A stretch of DNA of 64,000 nucleotides. It comes from Choristoneura fumiferana. Lineage: Eukaryota > Arthropoda > Insecta > Lepidoptera > Tortricidae. Shown piece by piece: positions 37,108 through 47,559 of the stretch. The position numbers were made by a program, and so were the translations under genes. How positions within the stretch are numbered: position 1 is the stretch's first letter; the number at the start of each line of letters is the position of its first letter. The DNA lies in NCBI RefSeq assembly GCF_025370935.1, contig NC_133501.1:3307307-3371306 (forward strand), read 5' to 3'. A model generated the notes under the pieces. That model was not told the DNA's origin and searched no databases. It saw nothing but the letters and a program-made list of their open reading frames with translations.

Positions 37108-37181
37108 GACCATCAGTGGTGTAGCGGTATAGCACGCGGTACGGATTACCGAGGACCTGGGTTCGATTCCCAGTGATGGTC
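37108..37181 (+). other. tRNA-like module (not a functional tRNA)
   Basis: 74 bases: acceptor GACCATC/GATGGTC, A box TGGTGTAGCGG, anticodon stem CGGT/ACCG around ACGGATT, T arm CTGGG-TTCGATT-CCCAG. Best-preserved copy. Confidence 0.75.
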
Positions 37182-37560
37182 TTATTTTTCTGGTTTTTCT
37201 GTGCATCTATATTTCAGTTTGTATTTTCAAATTAGGTTTTACGGGATGACCGTAAAAGTAAAAATTTGGAATTGAAATAAAAAATACAAAAAGATTCCAA
37301 AAAACCAATCTTAGTATATAGGTACATTCTGGCAATTCATATATATGTAGATAGATAGATAGATTTACTAAAGTATATAAACGACTATTAAACTAGCAAT
37401 AGCTACCACCACAACACAACAATAACATGCCAATAATATAATATTTGCGAACGTGACTCAGACGTTGTTAATAAATGGGGCCTAATGACAAGTGTGATAT
37501 TATTCAAACGCTTGATGGTGCCGTTATTAATTATTTAGATTTAAGGGGTTCTTCTTTTTT

Positions 37561-37872
37561 TCATCATCATTATCCCAGCCTATATACGTCCCACTGCTGG
37601 GCACAGGCCTCCTCTCAGAATAAGAAGGCTTGGGCCATAGTTCCCACGCGGGCCCAGTGCGGATTGGGAACTTCACACACACCATTGAATTGCTTCGCAG
37701 GTCTGTGCAGGTTTCCTCACGATGTTTTCCTTCACCGCAAAGCTCGTGGTAAATTTCAAATGTAATTCCGCACAAAAAATTTCGAAAAACTCAGAGGTGC
37801 GCGCCGGGGTTTGAACCCACGACCCTCAGCTTGAGAGGCGATAGGTCAAACCACTATGCCACCACGGCTTCT
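37561..37872 (-). mobile_element. tRNA-derived SINE, family A
   Basis: Reverse-oriented full copy. The tail is at the left (ATCATCATTATCCCAGCC, CCCACTGCTGGGCACAGG) and the head at the right (CTTGAGAGGCGATAGGTC, CCACTATGCCACCACGGC). Confidence 0.85.
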
Positions 37873-37934
37873 TTTTTTAAAAAGCTTTAATTTAGTTTCA
37901 CCTGTCCCGTTGTCTGTCTGTCTTGTCTGTCTGT

Positions 37935-38180
37935 TGGTCTGTAATCAAGTCTTGCAAGTTAAATTCGACCAACTTCTAGCAGTTGGATTGACTTGAAATT
38001 TGGTATACTTATGTTAATTGCGTGACAATACAATAATCTGGTAGTGGCATCCTGGTAGTCCGGCCAGGATCGTCTCCACAGGACGGAACTCTTCAACGGT
38101 TCGACTTGAAATTTGGTATGCAAATGTAGTTTGGCTGACAATACAAGTACAGTCAACAAAAAGTACAGTTAGCAAAAGAA
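37935..38180 (+). repeat. Dispersed repeat (CATCCTGGTAGTCC family)
   Basis: Full-length copy starting TCTTGCAAGTTAAATTCGAC and ending AAAAGTACAGTTAGCAAAAG. It follows a family A SINE. Confidence 0.65.
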
Positions 38181-38565
38181 GCTTGTGTTAAAATGAAATT
38201 TATACTAAAAACTTATTTATAGCATATTAGACTAACGGGCATATTATGTTGGATCACCCGGGATAGCAATTCCACCTCCTATAACACTCGCAACTCCGTG
38301 CAAGTCACTGGTGCGTCGTGGACTCTTCAAATTGGAAATTTCAAAAAGGGCGCCGGCACCAGATCAATCCTTGAGTTGTTGGTACTCATAGGCGGTGGTG
38401 ACCATTTCCCGACCGATGGCGCGCATGCTCAATTACCTCCCTTTCATAATCATCATCATCATCATCACCCCAGCCTGCATTGCTAGGTACAGATAAGGTG
38501 GGAGAGTAGTGAGTACCTATCGTAGTTCCCACGCGACGTAGCTTCCTCTCATAATAAAAAAAACC

Positions 38566-39098
38566 CGGGCAAGTCCAAGTCGGCCTCGCGCACCGAGGGT
38601 TCCGTACACATTTATAGGTATGTAAGTAAACGGGGATCGTGTCTTGAAGATATTTCTCGCTTTTTCCGAGTGATTTAATACATCCAGTGTATGCAGAGCC
38701 CTACTCTTAAGCAAAATGTACGCAGTGTGGGGTCAGATTATATTTGTCATTATATTTACAGACAGATCTAAAAATCAAGATTTTCAGACTTTTCTAGTTG
38801 GTTGTGTTATAATAGCTAATTTCATACCAAATTTCAAGATTCTGAGTTCACAGGAAGTACCCTGTAGGTTTTGATTCCCTTGCGAGTTTCGAAAATTTGC
38901 GGAAATTTTCAGCATAAACGGCTGATTTTTTTCAGAGCTCCAAGGGACAGTAGACCTCAGTATTTGAAATAAATTTCAGCTTTATACCTCCACGCGTTCC
39001 TGAGAAAAAGGGTCTTGACAGACAGACAGACAGACAGACGGACAAAAATTGATCCTATAAGGGTTCCCTTTTTTACTTTTGAGGTACGGAACCCTTAA
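38566..39098 (+). repeat. Dispersed repeat with GGGTTCCGTAC inverted ends (533 bp)
   Basis: Starts CGGGCAAGTCCAAGTCGGCC, CGAGGGTTCCGTACAC and ends GAGGTACGGAACCCTTAAAA. Inside are a (GACA)n run at 39018-39040 and ATTCCCTTGCGAGTTTCG. Looks like a complete copy of a non-autonomous element. Fragments with the same start lie near 8331, 29757, 35650, 36045 and 45790. Confidence 0.65.
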
Positions 39099-39186
39099 AA
39101 TAACTTAGAAAAGTTGACCTAAAGACATTGGATTGTGTTAGCGGGGGTGTTCAGTCAACTAACCCGGTTTAATTTTAAGACATTTA

Positions 39187-39316
39187 GGGGCTGTTTCACC
39201 ATCCATCGATTAGTGTTAACTGACGGTTAAATGCGATGCCGTCTCAGTCTATTCGAACAAAATAAATAGAGACGGAATTACATTTAACCCTAATCAATGG
39301 ATGGTGAAACATCCCC
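39187..39316. mobile_element. PIF/Harbinger-like MITE, diverged
   Basis: GGGGCTGTTTCACCATCCAT start and GGATGGTGAAACATCCCC end, TTA flanks (39184-39186, 39317-39319). Confidence 0.75.
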
Positions 39317-40127
39317 TTAAAGTTGTCGCTTTAGACTGTAACAGAAATAGTACATTGTACAACAAGGGCAGAAAATGGGTTTAATGCTCGAGTTCTACAC
39401 TGGGGGGCTAATACGAAATTCGAAAATCGAAGTTCGTATCGTACCCTCCCTCTCACTCTCGTATTAAATAAAATATGCGTCAGCGGGACGGCATGAGACG
39501 AAGTTCGAATTTTGCACTTCGTAGTATAGGGTCTGCTTTTCACTTCGATTGCGAGCAAATTAAAAAGTAACAGTGGAAACAATGAGGGCTATCGTTTTTT
39601 GTCTCACTAGATGGCGCACTGTTGCGTGAGGTTTTTAAGTATGGTTTTGAAAGTCTGTTATTACGGGCGTGAAAACAAAGTTTAGATTAAAATCATATTT
39701 AATACACCTTAAAACCGTACCATATAAATATCGAGCATGCCACAGTGTTGCATAGTCCCTGTTTTGTTCGGAAAAAAGGGAGGACAAAGGTTTCCGAAAG
39801 ACAAAACTGTCTCAAAACACAGACATTCATTGCCCCGGAACGCATATTTGCCATAATTAATTTCAGATATTGCAAATAATTCACAAAATTATTCTAATTA
39901 TAAATAAACCCGCGTAGCTCACCCAAAAACTATGAGATTTGACATTTCGGAGACCTCACGCTACACTAGCGCCTCTAGCGGCGAATTCATTCGCGATAGC
40001 CCTCATTGTTCACTTACTAGATATTTATGTTTTATTTTTCATGCAATGCTACAATATACATTATTTAGTTTTGTTGATTTATTAATATAAATTACGAATT
40101 ATAAGAAATATATATATACACTTGTTT

Positions 40128-40300
40128 GTTTGTGGCTGTTGGCATCTGATTGCCTTGGTCTTAGACGAAGATGTTATCTTTTAAGCATAAAAAGTCATTT
40201 TATGTCGCCTAGATCCAGTATGAATACGAAGTTTACGAGCATGACAAGTGAAAAAACCTTTGCCCACAGACCGCTTTAAAATCCAATCTTTTATGTGCCA
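40128..40300 (-). repeat. Dispersed repeat, reverse fragment
   Basis: AAGTCATTTTATGTCGCCTA and GATCCAGTATGAATACGAAG are the complement of a block in the 49.4-kb copy. Confidence 0.6.
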
Positions 40301-40933
40301 ATTCGCACCTTGACCCAGAAACGTGTTATGTATTATGCTTATGTACATATTTGATTTAAAATTAAACGGCAAACGTGAATTCATTAAATGAATAAACTTG
40401 CTTTGTTGATAAACATATACTTTGAATTGATTGCGTGATAGTATCTTTCGTAAATGATTAAAAGTCGGGGTTAAGTAACAGGTAAAAAAAAACATACAAT
40501 GACCACATTGGTACATGCATTAATATCTACCAAAGAGGAGCATGCAAATACGTATATCTGACACGTGATACTGGCACTAGATATGAAGCGACTTAGTATA
40601 ATTCGTTAATCGCTATCCCGTGGGAACTATATTATTTTCTGGGATAAAAACTATCCTATGTCCTTCCCCGGGACTCAAACTATCTGTATGCTGAGTTTCA
40701 TCCAAATCGGTTCAGCGGTTTCCACGTGATGCGTGGTCAAATAAACATACAAACAGACAAAAATTCTAAAAACTGTTGGAACTTGTTCTGTTATCGATTC
40801 TAAGCCATAGACAAGTTTTTTTCGAATATCTTTCTTGTACAAACTTTCAACTCTTTTCAGATTTATTATATGTAAGTATAGATGTATAGATAGATTTATG
40901 CACGCTTAGTTGTGTCAGATAACCTAAGCAACA

Positions 40934-41140
40934 AAAAGTCGGAAAACCCCCGACGTTGTCGCTTCAAAGTTCAAAATCTCAAAAACGGCTGAACCGATTT
41001 ACCATCGCTAGAAGACTTGCTTTCAAATAAAAAAAACCGCATTCAAATCGGTTCACCCGTTTAAGAGGTGCCACAGACAGACAGACACACATAGCGGTCA
41101 AACTTATAACACCCCTTCTTTTTGCGTCGGGGGTTAATAA
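40934..41140 (-). repeat. Dispersed repeat with CCCCCGAC inverted ends, reverse
   Basis: AAAGTCGGAAAACCCCCGAC at the left, TTTTTGCGTCGGGGGTTAAT at the right, with CAAAACGGCTGAACCGATTT-type and GACA-type blocks inside. Confidence 0.7.
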
Positions 41141-41214
41141 TGGTGCCATTGACTGTAGTTCATTCCGAAAATTCACTAACATAATAAATGTGAAAGTTTG
41201 TGTGTATGCGTGTG

Positions 41215-41354
41215 TTACTCTTAAACTCTCAAACGGCCTTCAAGTCTAGGGTGAATGAGCATTTACTAGGCAAGCGTGCTCCATCGTAGGCCTCATCCTC
41301 GCTTTCCATCAGGCGTGATTGTGGCCAAACGCAAGCCTATACTGTATAAAAAAA
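41215..41354 (+). mobile_element. LINE 3' end fragment with poly-A
   Basis: AAACGGCCTTCAAGTCTAGG encodes the FK-x-RVN-type end; GAGCATTTACTAGGCAAGCG, ATCAGGCGTGATTGTGGCCA and a poly-A follow. The reverse copy is at 17889-18010. Confidence 0.6.
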
Positions 41355-41932
41355 AAAAGATTTTAATGAAATTTGGTACGTTGATAGCTGAACATTGGAA
41401 TAACACATAGGCTACTTTTTATCCCGATATTCTCTAGGAACCGTCATTAAATTTGACACCGTTGTTTATCATGCAATGTCAATAAGACCGCGATGACTTT
41501 CGTTTCGCCAAAACGGCTGTACGGATTTAGATGAAATTTGATAGGTTCGTTCGTAGATACAGAAAAACTGGAATAACACATAGGCTACTTTTTATCCCGG
41601 TATTCCCACGGGATCATGATAAAATCGGAAAATATCATTAGCAGGGTAGAGTTATGAAATTTGGCACTATTAATTATACACCGTTTATGAAGTGATATTT
41701 AATTTTAGTACACTAAACAAATGGTGATGTGGCTTGGCCCTAAGGTACCATCAGCCAAATAAGTGGTCTATATAAATCATATAAATCAAATGAATACGTC
41801 GCTAAACTAAAGTCGAATCTTCAAGTTCACAGACACGTCTATTGGCATTATTGTTTTATGACATGCAAACGATTATCAACTTTAGGGTGGTAGACCACAT
41901 ATTTTGGCTAATGGTACAGTCACGAGCACCAA

Positions 41933-42044
41933 TATCTGAGACAACAAGCGTGCATAAATATCTGATACGACTTTATTTCTAGGAAGGACGTGTCAGATAT
42001 TTTTGCACGCTCCGCTGTGGCAGATATTAATGCTGGTGACTGTT
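41933..42044. mobile_element. Palindromic MITE with CAGTCAC ends
   Basis: TACAGTCACGAGCACCAATA at the left and ATTAATGCTGGTGACTGTT at the right, the best arm match in the family. It is 61 bases from the Harbinger-like MITE at 42106. Confidence 0.7.
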
Positions 42045-42105
42045 GGTGCCGTTTTTAAATATCGCAGTTAATTACTTTCTTGGTACGTGTTGTTTTCAAC
42101 ATTTA

Positions 42106-42243
42106 GGGGCTGTTTCACCATCCATTGATTAGTGTTAACTGACGGTTAAATGTGATGCCGTCTCTATTTGTTTTGTTCGAATAGACGGAGACGGCATCAC
42201 ATTTAACCGTCCGTAACTAATCAATGGATGGTGAAGCAGCCCC
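42106..42243. mobile_element. PIF/Harbinger-like MITE, 138 bp, TTA flanks
   Basis: Near-palindromic: starts GGGGCTGTTTCACCATCCAT and ends with its complement (ATGGATGGTGAAGCAGCCCC). TTA on both sides (42103-42105, 42244-42246). Three-base TTA/TWA duplications are the Harbinger signature. Confidence 0.8.
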
Positions 42244-42945
42244 TTAGAAGTGTATAACTGCACTATTAGGTGCTTTTTTAGAGGTTCTTTTACACGAACC
42301 TCGCTCGATTTATCATTCAATTTGTACGATAGGCACGTCCATTTTTGAATGGTGTGGGAACGCTTTAAAGTGGACTTGTTTGTATGTAAGTCCGTGTCAT
42401 ACATACAAAGTGAACTTTGATTTTGAGACTGTTTAATGTGGTACTAAATCTACAAGGTTTTTTGGAAGGCATTGGTATAGAAAACAATATCTACTAGCTA
42501 TTGACAGTGTAGGAGAGAGAGAGGCCGTGTTGTCAGACTTGGCATATAAATAAAACTCATGCATAATGCCTAATACGCGTAGGTAACGTTAATAAGCATA
42601 AATTTATTTGGCATAATTTTATTTGGCATTTAGTAAGTTCCCTAAATGGAATGAAATGAAATGAAATTTATTTATTTGCTTTAAATGTAGTAGTATAAAC
42701 AAAATGTAGCGTTAAAATAACATAATGAAATATGAAACGGCTGTTTGTTAGATTTATTTGAACATCCATACATACAGAACAGTTGGGTAGTAGTAGTTAT
42801 TTCTAGGACTGGCAGAATATGCCGCTGAAATTTATTATAAGAACTACCTGTACTTACCATATTCCAAGAAATAAACGATTTCTATTTCTATTTCTAGATA
42901 AATAGGTTTGATTAGGTATATTATATAGTTAGTGTTCCCTTGGCC

Positions 42946-43083
42946 CGCACGAAGCGGTTTGCTTTATCTTTCATAATGCGAACTGTTAAGGAATGGAATT
43001 CGCCCCCGTCCACTGTATTTCCGGATAAATACAATCTAGGGCTCTTCAAGGCTAGAGTGAATAGGCTGTTACTGGACCAGTGA
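42946..43083 (+). pseudogene. LINE reverse transcriptase C-terminal fragment
   Basis: Open for 45 codons to a TGA at 43081-43083: RTKRFALSFIMRTVKEWNSP and DKYNLGLFKARVNRLLLDQ. The R-T-V-x-x-W-N and N-L-x-x-F-K-x-R-V-N pattern is the usual end of Jockey/CR1-group insect LINE polymerases. No 5' part. Confidence 0.65.
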
Positions 43084-43160
43084 GATACACCTTTGGCGAT
43101 AGGGGCGATCTGGAGATAGGGATCAATCATGGTCAGTTTTATGTAAAAAAACAGATTAGG

Positions 43161-43290
43161 TACAGTCACCTGCATCTGCTACAGTGGAGCCTGAAAATAT
43201 CTGCCACGTCTTAGCGGCCCTAGAAATAGAGTCGTATCAGATATGGATGCACGCTTTGCTGTGTCAGATATTGGTGCTGGTGACTGTACT
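43161..43290. mobile_element. Palindromic MITE with TACAGTCACC ends
   Basis: TACAGTCACCTGCATCTGCT at the left and TTGGTGCTGGTGACTGTA at the right, TA on both sides. Confidence 0.72.
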
Positions 43291-43974
43291 TATTGCATCA
43301 AGTCCGAAGGCTCAAACGGCACAGAAACAGGAGCTCCGCGTACCTACATATGCTTTATATGGTTCACTAATGTTTCACCGAAACTTGTTTGACAAAAGTT
43401 GGACGTAGTTTAGCAAAAATGATCCAAAGCACTGTCATGTTAAACTTCGCTTTTATTCCTACTGAAAGTAGATCCAAAATTTAAAAAAAAACAATTGTTG
43501 AGGTTTGGTTCTTTTTTGTTAAACTACTACGTCCAGTTCAGTCCACAGCCATCGTTTCATTAACTATTAATTTCACATATATAATGTTTCGATTTAAACT
43601 TATCGTTTGATAACTAGTATTTATAAACTTTTTATTATATAAAAGGATTCCATGGCAAACTCATTGATTTACAAAATGTCATTTAAAAAAAAGATTACTT
43701 AATAAATATTGCTACTATACGCAAACCAAGAAAAAAGATACAAAAGGTGTGCCATATTGCTGGCGTTATACTTACTTCTTTTCTAATAGCAGCTCGTTTT
43801 TGTGTGGGGTCGCAGTTATAACCTAACCTAACCTACTTTACTGGTGCCATTTAATTTTTTGTGAGGTCGCAGTTCTAGCCTGACCTACTTTAGTAGTACT
43901 AGTTATTTTTTGCGAGTTCTAACCTAACCTACTTTGTTGGTAACGAACTTCCGCCCAAATGTCCTTAAAAAAAC

Positions 43975-44095
43975 CGGCTTTTACTTGTACCATTAAACTT
44001 TTATTTGTACCATTTTGTCGGGCATAGTTTACCTATATATCCGTGCAAAATTACAGCTTTCTAGCATTGATAGTCCCTGAGCAAAGCCGCGGAAG

Positions 44096-44127
<32 letters not shown>

Positions 44128-44185
44128 TAGCGAAACTTTAAGGGTTCCGTTTTTGGCATTTTGGCTCCGGAACCCTAAAAAGAGC
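43975..44185 (-). repeat. Dispersed repeat (GTTCCGTAGCC family), reverse
   Basis: TTTGTACCATTTTGTCGGGC, a GACA run at 44098-44128 and GGCTCCGGAACCCTAAAAA. Confidence 0.65.
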
Positions 44186-44962
44186 TGAAAGTTTTAAAAC
44201 GTAACTAAAGTTAATATAAAAGGAAACCTATGACAAACAAACTAATATACCAAACGTTTGTAGGTCGTACGTGAGTTTACTATTTGATATCAATAATAAA
44301 TAATCTATTTGTCAAAGCATACAATATTAAATGAAAATTATTATTCGGTAAAATGAATTAGTTGTATATAGATAAATTGAGAAATGATTGCGAAATGACA
44401 ATTTGCTAAATGACTGGAGATGATATGATAAGACACGGTTCTAGGTATATTATAAAATCTTTAATGTTGTTCCACACGCACACATCATAATATCGTCTCA
44501 AAAATAAATGAAAGAAGCATTTCAAAATATGAGTAAACAACATTTATTTACAAATAATTAGTGTACATAAAGTAGAAATGTTGTCATAACTTTACAACAA
44601 TCAATTAAGTAATTTGGATTGTCGATTGTTCCTCGTAGTCATGTTGTGCGTGTTCTATTATGCATACCTACTGACAATATTATTTAAATTAGAACATTTA
44701 ATGTTATGCTAAGTTAATGTTATGCATATTTATAATTATGTGTTTTAGTGTTATTCCTTTTAATATAGACTCATACAGCACAGATGTAAATAAACATTCG
44801 TGTGTGGTGAGATAAATGAGGTCCCGGAAGGAGCGCCTGTAGCATGCGGAATCGCGTCCTTGGCGGCGCGCGTTTGTATGCGCCGGCGCAGCCTCGTGAC
44901 GCTCGCAACGCGTCACCAAATACCCCATCGAAACAACTACTGTATACTATGTTAAACATACC

Positions 44963-45240
44963 TGCTGGGCACAGGCCTCCTCTCAGAATGAGAGGGCTTG
45001 GGCAGTAGTTCCCACGCGGGCCCAGTGCAGATGGGAACTTCAAACACACCATTAAGTTAGTTCGCAGGCCTGTGCAGGTTTCCTCACGATGTTTTCCTTC
45101 ACCGTAAAGCTCGTGGTAAAATTTAAATGTAATTTCGCACATGAATTTCGAAAAACTCAGAGAGGCAAGCTGGGTTTTGAATCCATGATCCTCTGCTTGA
45201 GAGGCCACAAGCCATTAAGCCATTAGGCCACCACGGCTTT
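44963..45240 (-). mobile_element. tRNA-derived SINE, family A
   Basis: Reverse-oriented copy that starts at CTGCTGGGCACAGGCCTCC and ends at GGCCACCACGGC. It has lost the (TGA) tail. Confidence 0.8.
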
Positions 45241-45849
45241 TGCTATGTTACACACTGAGCTATAAAGAAAGAAAGAAAGAAAATACATTTATTTAACGCC
45301 ATAAAAAAACAAACGTAGGAACAAACATAGAACAAATAAAGACATACATGACGCTAAACAGGTCCCCACTCAGCATAATGCCACGGCAAGATAATATTTT
45401 ATTGATGTGTAAATATCAAACATGGCATCTAAGGCTTCGTTTCCACTAGAGATGTGCGAAGATGCGTTGCGATAAATGTGTTTGTCATGTCATGAACCAA
45501 TAGAAACGCCTCATTTACCTATCCTTGCTCCGCCGAACTGTTTCCACTAGAGTTGCGCTGAGCAAGAATAGTTTGTTAGTTACGTCGCTGTTACGTGATT
45601 GATACAACGTAAACGTAGTAGTGATTTTTGTTGAGAGCTTTTCACGTGACTGTTGGATGTGGAATGCGAGCTCGATTTCTATCCCACTAATATTATAAAT
45701 GCGAACGTTTGTAAGTCTGTTTGTTTGTAAACTTACGCAGGTTGAATGTAGTATTGGCATAAATAAAAATATTAAAATAACTAGCAGGTAGGGCACGCCC
45801 AAGATAAGTTCCGTAGCCATTATGAAAAATCAAGTAATATTTTTTTGAT

Positions 45850-46190
45850 GATTTCGTATTTATTTATTTAATGAAATAATTACACAGCATTACAGACAAG
45901 CCAAAGCACTGTGAAATTCATAAAATATTAACAAGTACAACACGTGACACATGGCACAAAAGATAACAGAATTAACATTTACAAACAATTTAGTGAAGAT
46001 GGACGGTCATCCTTCGCCTCACAGAACCTCATACACTCGCTACATAAATTCTTCCAGCTACTAGCAAAGATATCACACTCTGGCGCCGATGCGAGAAGCG
46101 TATTAAGATTCGATAGAGCTCGAATAAGAGGTTGTATTGTAATACTATTATTTATTCTGTGGTATTTTGTGTACGGAATTTTCCAAGCTT
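45850..46190 (-). mobile_element. Possible LINE 3' end fragment
   Basis: Reading leftward, a decayed open stretch (LIRALSNLNTLLASAPECDI, SSWKNLCSECMRFCEAKDD) is followed by an A-rich end with AATAAATAAATACG. It resembles other insect LINE 3' ends but cannot be assigned. Confidence 0.35.
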
Positions 46191-46206
46191 AAATATATTA
46201 CTCTTA

Positions 46207-46347
46207 GGGGCTGTTTCACCATCCATTGATTAGTGTTAACTGGCGGTTAGGTGTGATGCCGTCTCTTTTTGTTTTGTTCGAATAGACGGAGACGGCATCA
46301 CATTTAACCGTCAGTTAACACTAATCAATGGATGGTGAAACAGCCCC
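46207..46347. mobile_element. PIF/Harbinger-like MITE, 141 bp, TTA flanks
   Basis: Same family as the 42.1-kb copy. TTA at 46204-46206 and 46348-46350; the right TTA is shared with the next MITE. Confidence 0.8.
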
Positions 46348-46350
46348 TTA

Positions 46351-46776
46351 GGGTGAAGACACATTTATCAGCATCGAATCGCATTTAGCTGGATGATATT
46401 GGACACACTATACGCATCGGAAGTTTAAAGAATGCTGTTACATGTGTTCAGATGCTAAAGGGAGCTAACGCACGTTTTTAAAGCTGAACGAAAAGCTCAC
46501 GCTTAAGCAGCCTTTATCAATCGCAAGCATTATGTCTCACGCGTAATCAAGTATTCTCATTCGCAAGCATCTACTTTCACGTCTTAAGCAGCCGTCCTCA
46601 TGCTTTATCATGAATAAGCATTCTTAAGTATGTTAAATGGATAGCTACACTTATACGCATTTAATGCTGAAGCTGAATCGATGCGGAAGGGTGAATTGAT
46701 GCTGACGCATCTCCATACAATATTGCGTTTTTGTACTACAAAATGCGATTCGATGCTGATAAATGTGTCTTCACCC
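46351..46776. mobile_element. 426-bp MITE with 36-bp perfect inverted ends, TTA flanks
   Basis: Begins GGGTGAAGACACATTTATCA and ends in its complement; identity extends over 36 bases. TTA at 46348-46350 and 46777-46779. The interior holds degenerate AAGCAT/AAGCAG words and no ORF. Confidence 0.8.
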
Positions 46777-46859
46777 TTAAACTAGGTACTAATAATTCTC
46801 AAGCAATTTTAGCCATTATAATTTTCCTTGTAAATTTGATATACTTAAATACTACCATC

Positions 46860-47200
46860 CTGTTTTTTTTATATTTTTCCTCCCAACAGTTTAGATTAGG
46901 GGGGGGGGCAACCCCGCAATGGGTTTAAAAGACCTATCCAACGATATACCCCAGGCTATAGGGTTAGTCGAGAAAGAAAAATCACCCCGTTTTAAGTCTA
47001 TGGGAAAAAACCTAAAAAAAAAAATTTAAAATTTTAACACTGTCGGCGTGACTAATATATGTATTCTTGCCAAATTACAGCTTTCTAGTACTAACGGTCT
47101 CGAGTTTAGCCGCGGACGGACAAACAGACAGACAGAAAGACGGACAGACATGGCGAAACCCCTTATAGGGTTCCTATTTGACTACGGCACCCTAAAAACC
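46860..47200 (-). repeat. Dispersed repeat (GTTCCGTAGCC family), reverse
   Basis: Contains a run of ten G at 46900, CCCCAGGCTATAGGGTTAGT, TTACAGCTTTCTAGTACTAA, a GACA-type run and GACTACGGCACCCTAAAAAC. Confidence 0.6.
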
Positions 47201-47437
47201 GCATCGAAATCTGATACAGATACAGTCGATACAGATATGATGTGCAATTAAGAATATTGCATTGTATTGTATACAGACAGACAGACACTGGTGTCATACC
47301 CAGCTTCGGCATCGGAGGTTAAAAAGTTCAAAATTGTTTACTTTATTTCTTACGCATAAAAAAAGAACAAAGTATAGGTACTTACGAGACTATAATATCA
47401 AAACTACAAAAATAATGAAATAAAGTAAATTTCCACC

Positions 47438-47552
47438 AACGAGATGGCGGATGAATGACCTGGTTAAAGCCGCGGGCTCACGGTAGATGCAGGCCTACTG
47501 GAGGTATATGTCCAACAGTGGACGTCCTACCGCTGATATGACGATGATTAAA
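47438..47552 (+). mobile_element. RTE-type LINE 3' end fragment
   Basis: CCACCAACGAGATGGCGGAT encodes PPTRWRMNDLV, the RTE 'PPTRWTDDI' end motif, followed by CAACAGTGGACGTCCTACCG and CTGATATGACGATGATT. Confidence 0.6.
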
Positions 47553-47559
47553 CTTTGTA

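Larger units (their letters stand above)
36808..37313 (-). mobile_element. tRNA-like foldback element, copy 3 (506 bp, three modules)
   Basis: Flanked by GTATATAGGTACATT at 36793-36807 and 37314-37328 (15 bp, exact). Same architecture as copy 1 but inverted, with the 5' module at the right (GATTCCAAAAAACC end). The left arm carries the tRNA-like module twice in tandem (82-base step), the right arm once. Confidence 0.85.

Noticed and set aside
36855..37181. Genuine tRNA genes
   Set aside because: Good A and B boxes and cloverleaf arms, but no U33, no plausible anticodon context, and every copy lies inside a repeated mobile element with flanking target duplications.
36841..37200. CRISPR-like array
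   Set aside because: Repeats are of both orientations, about 74 bases long, in a eukaryotic context and explained by the foldback element.
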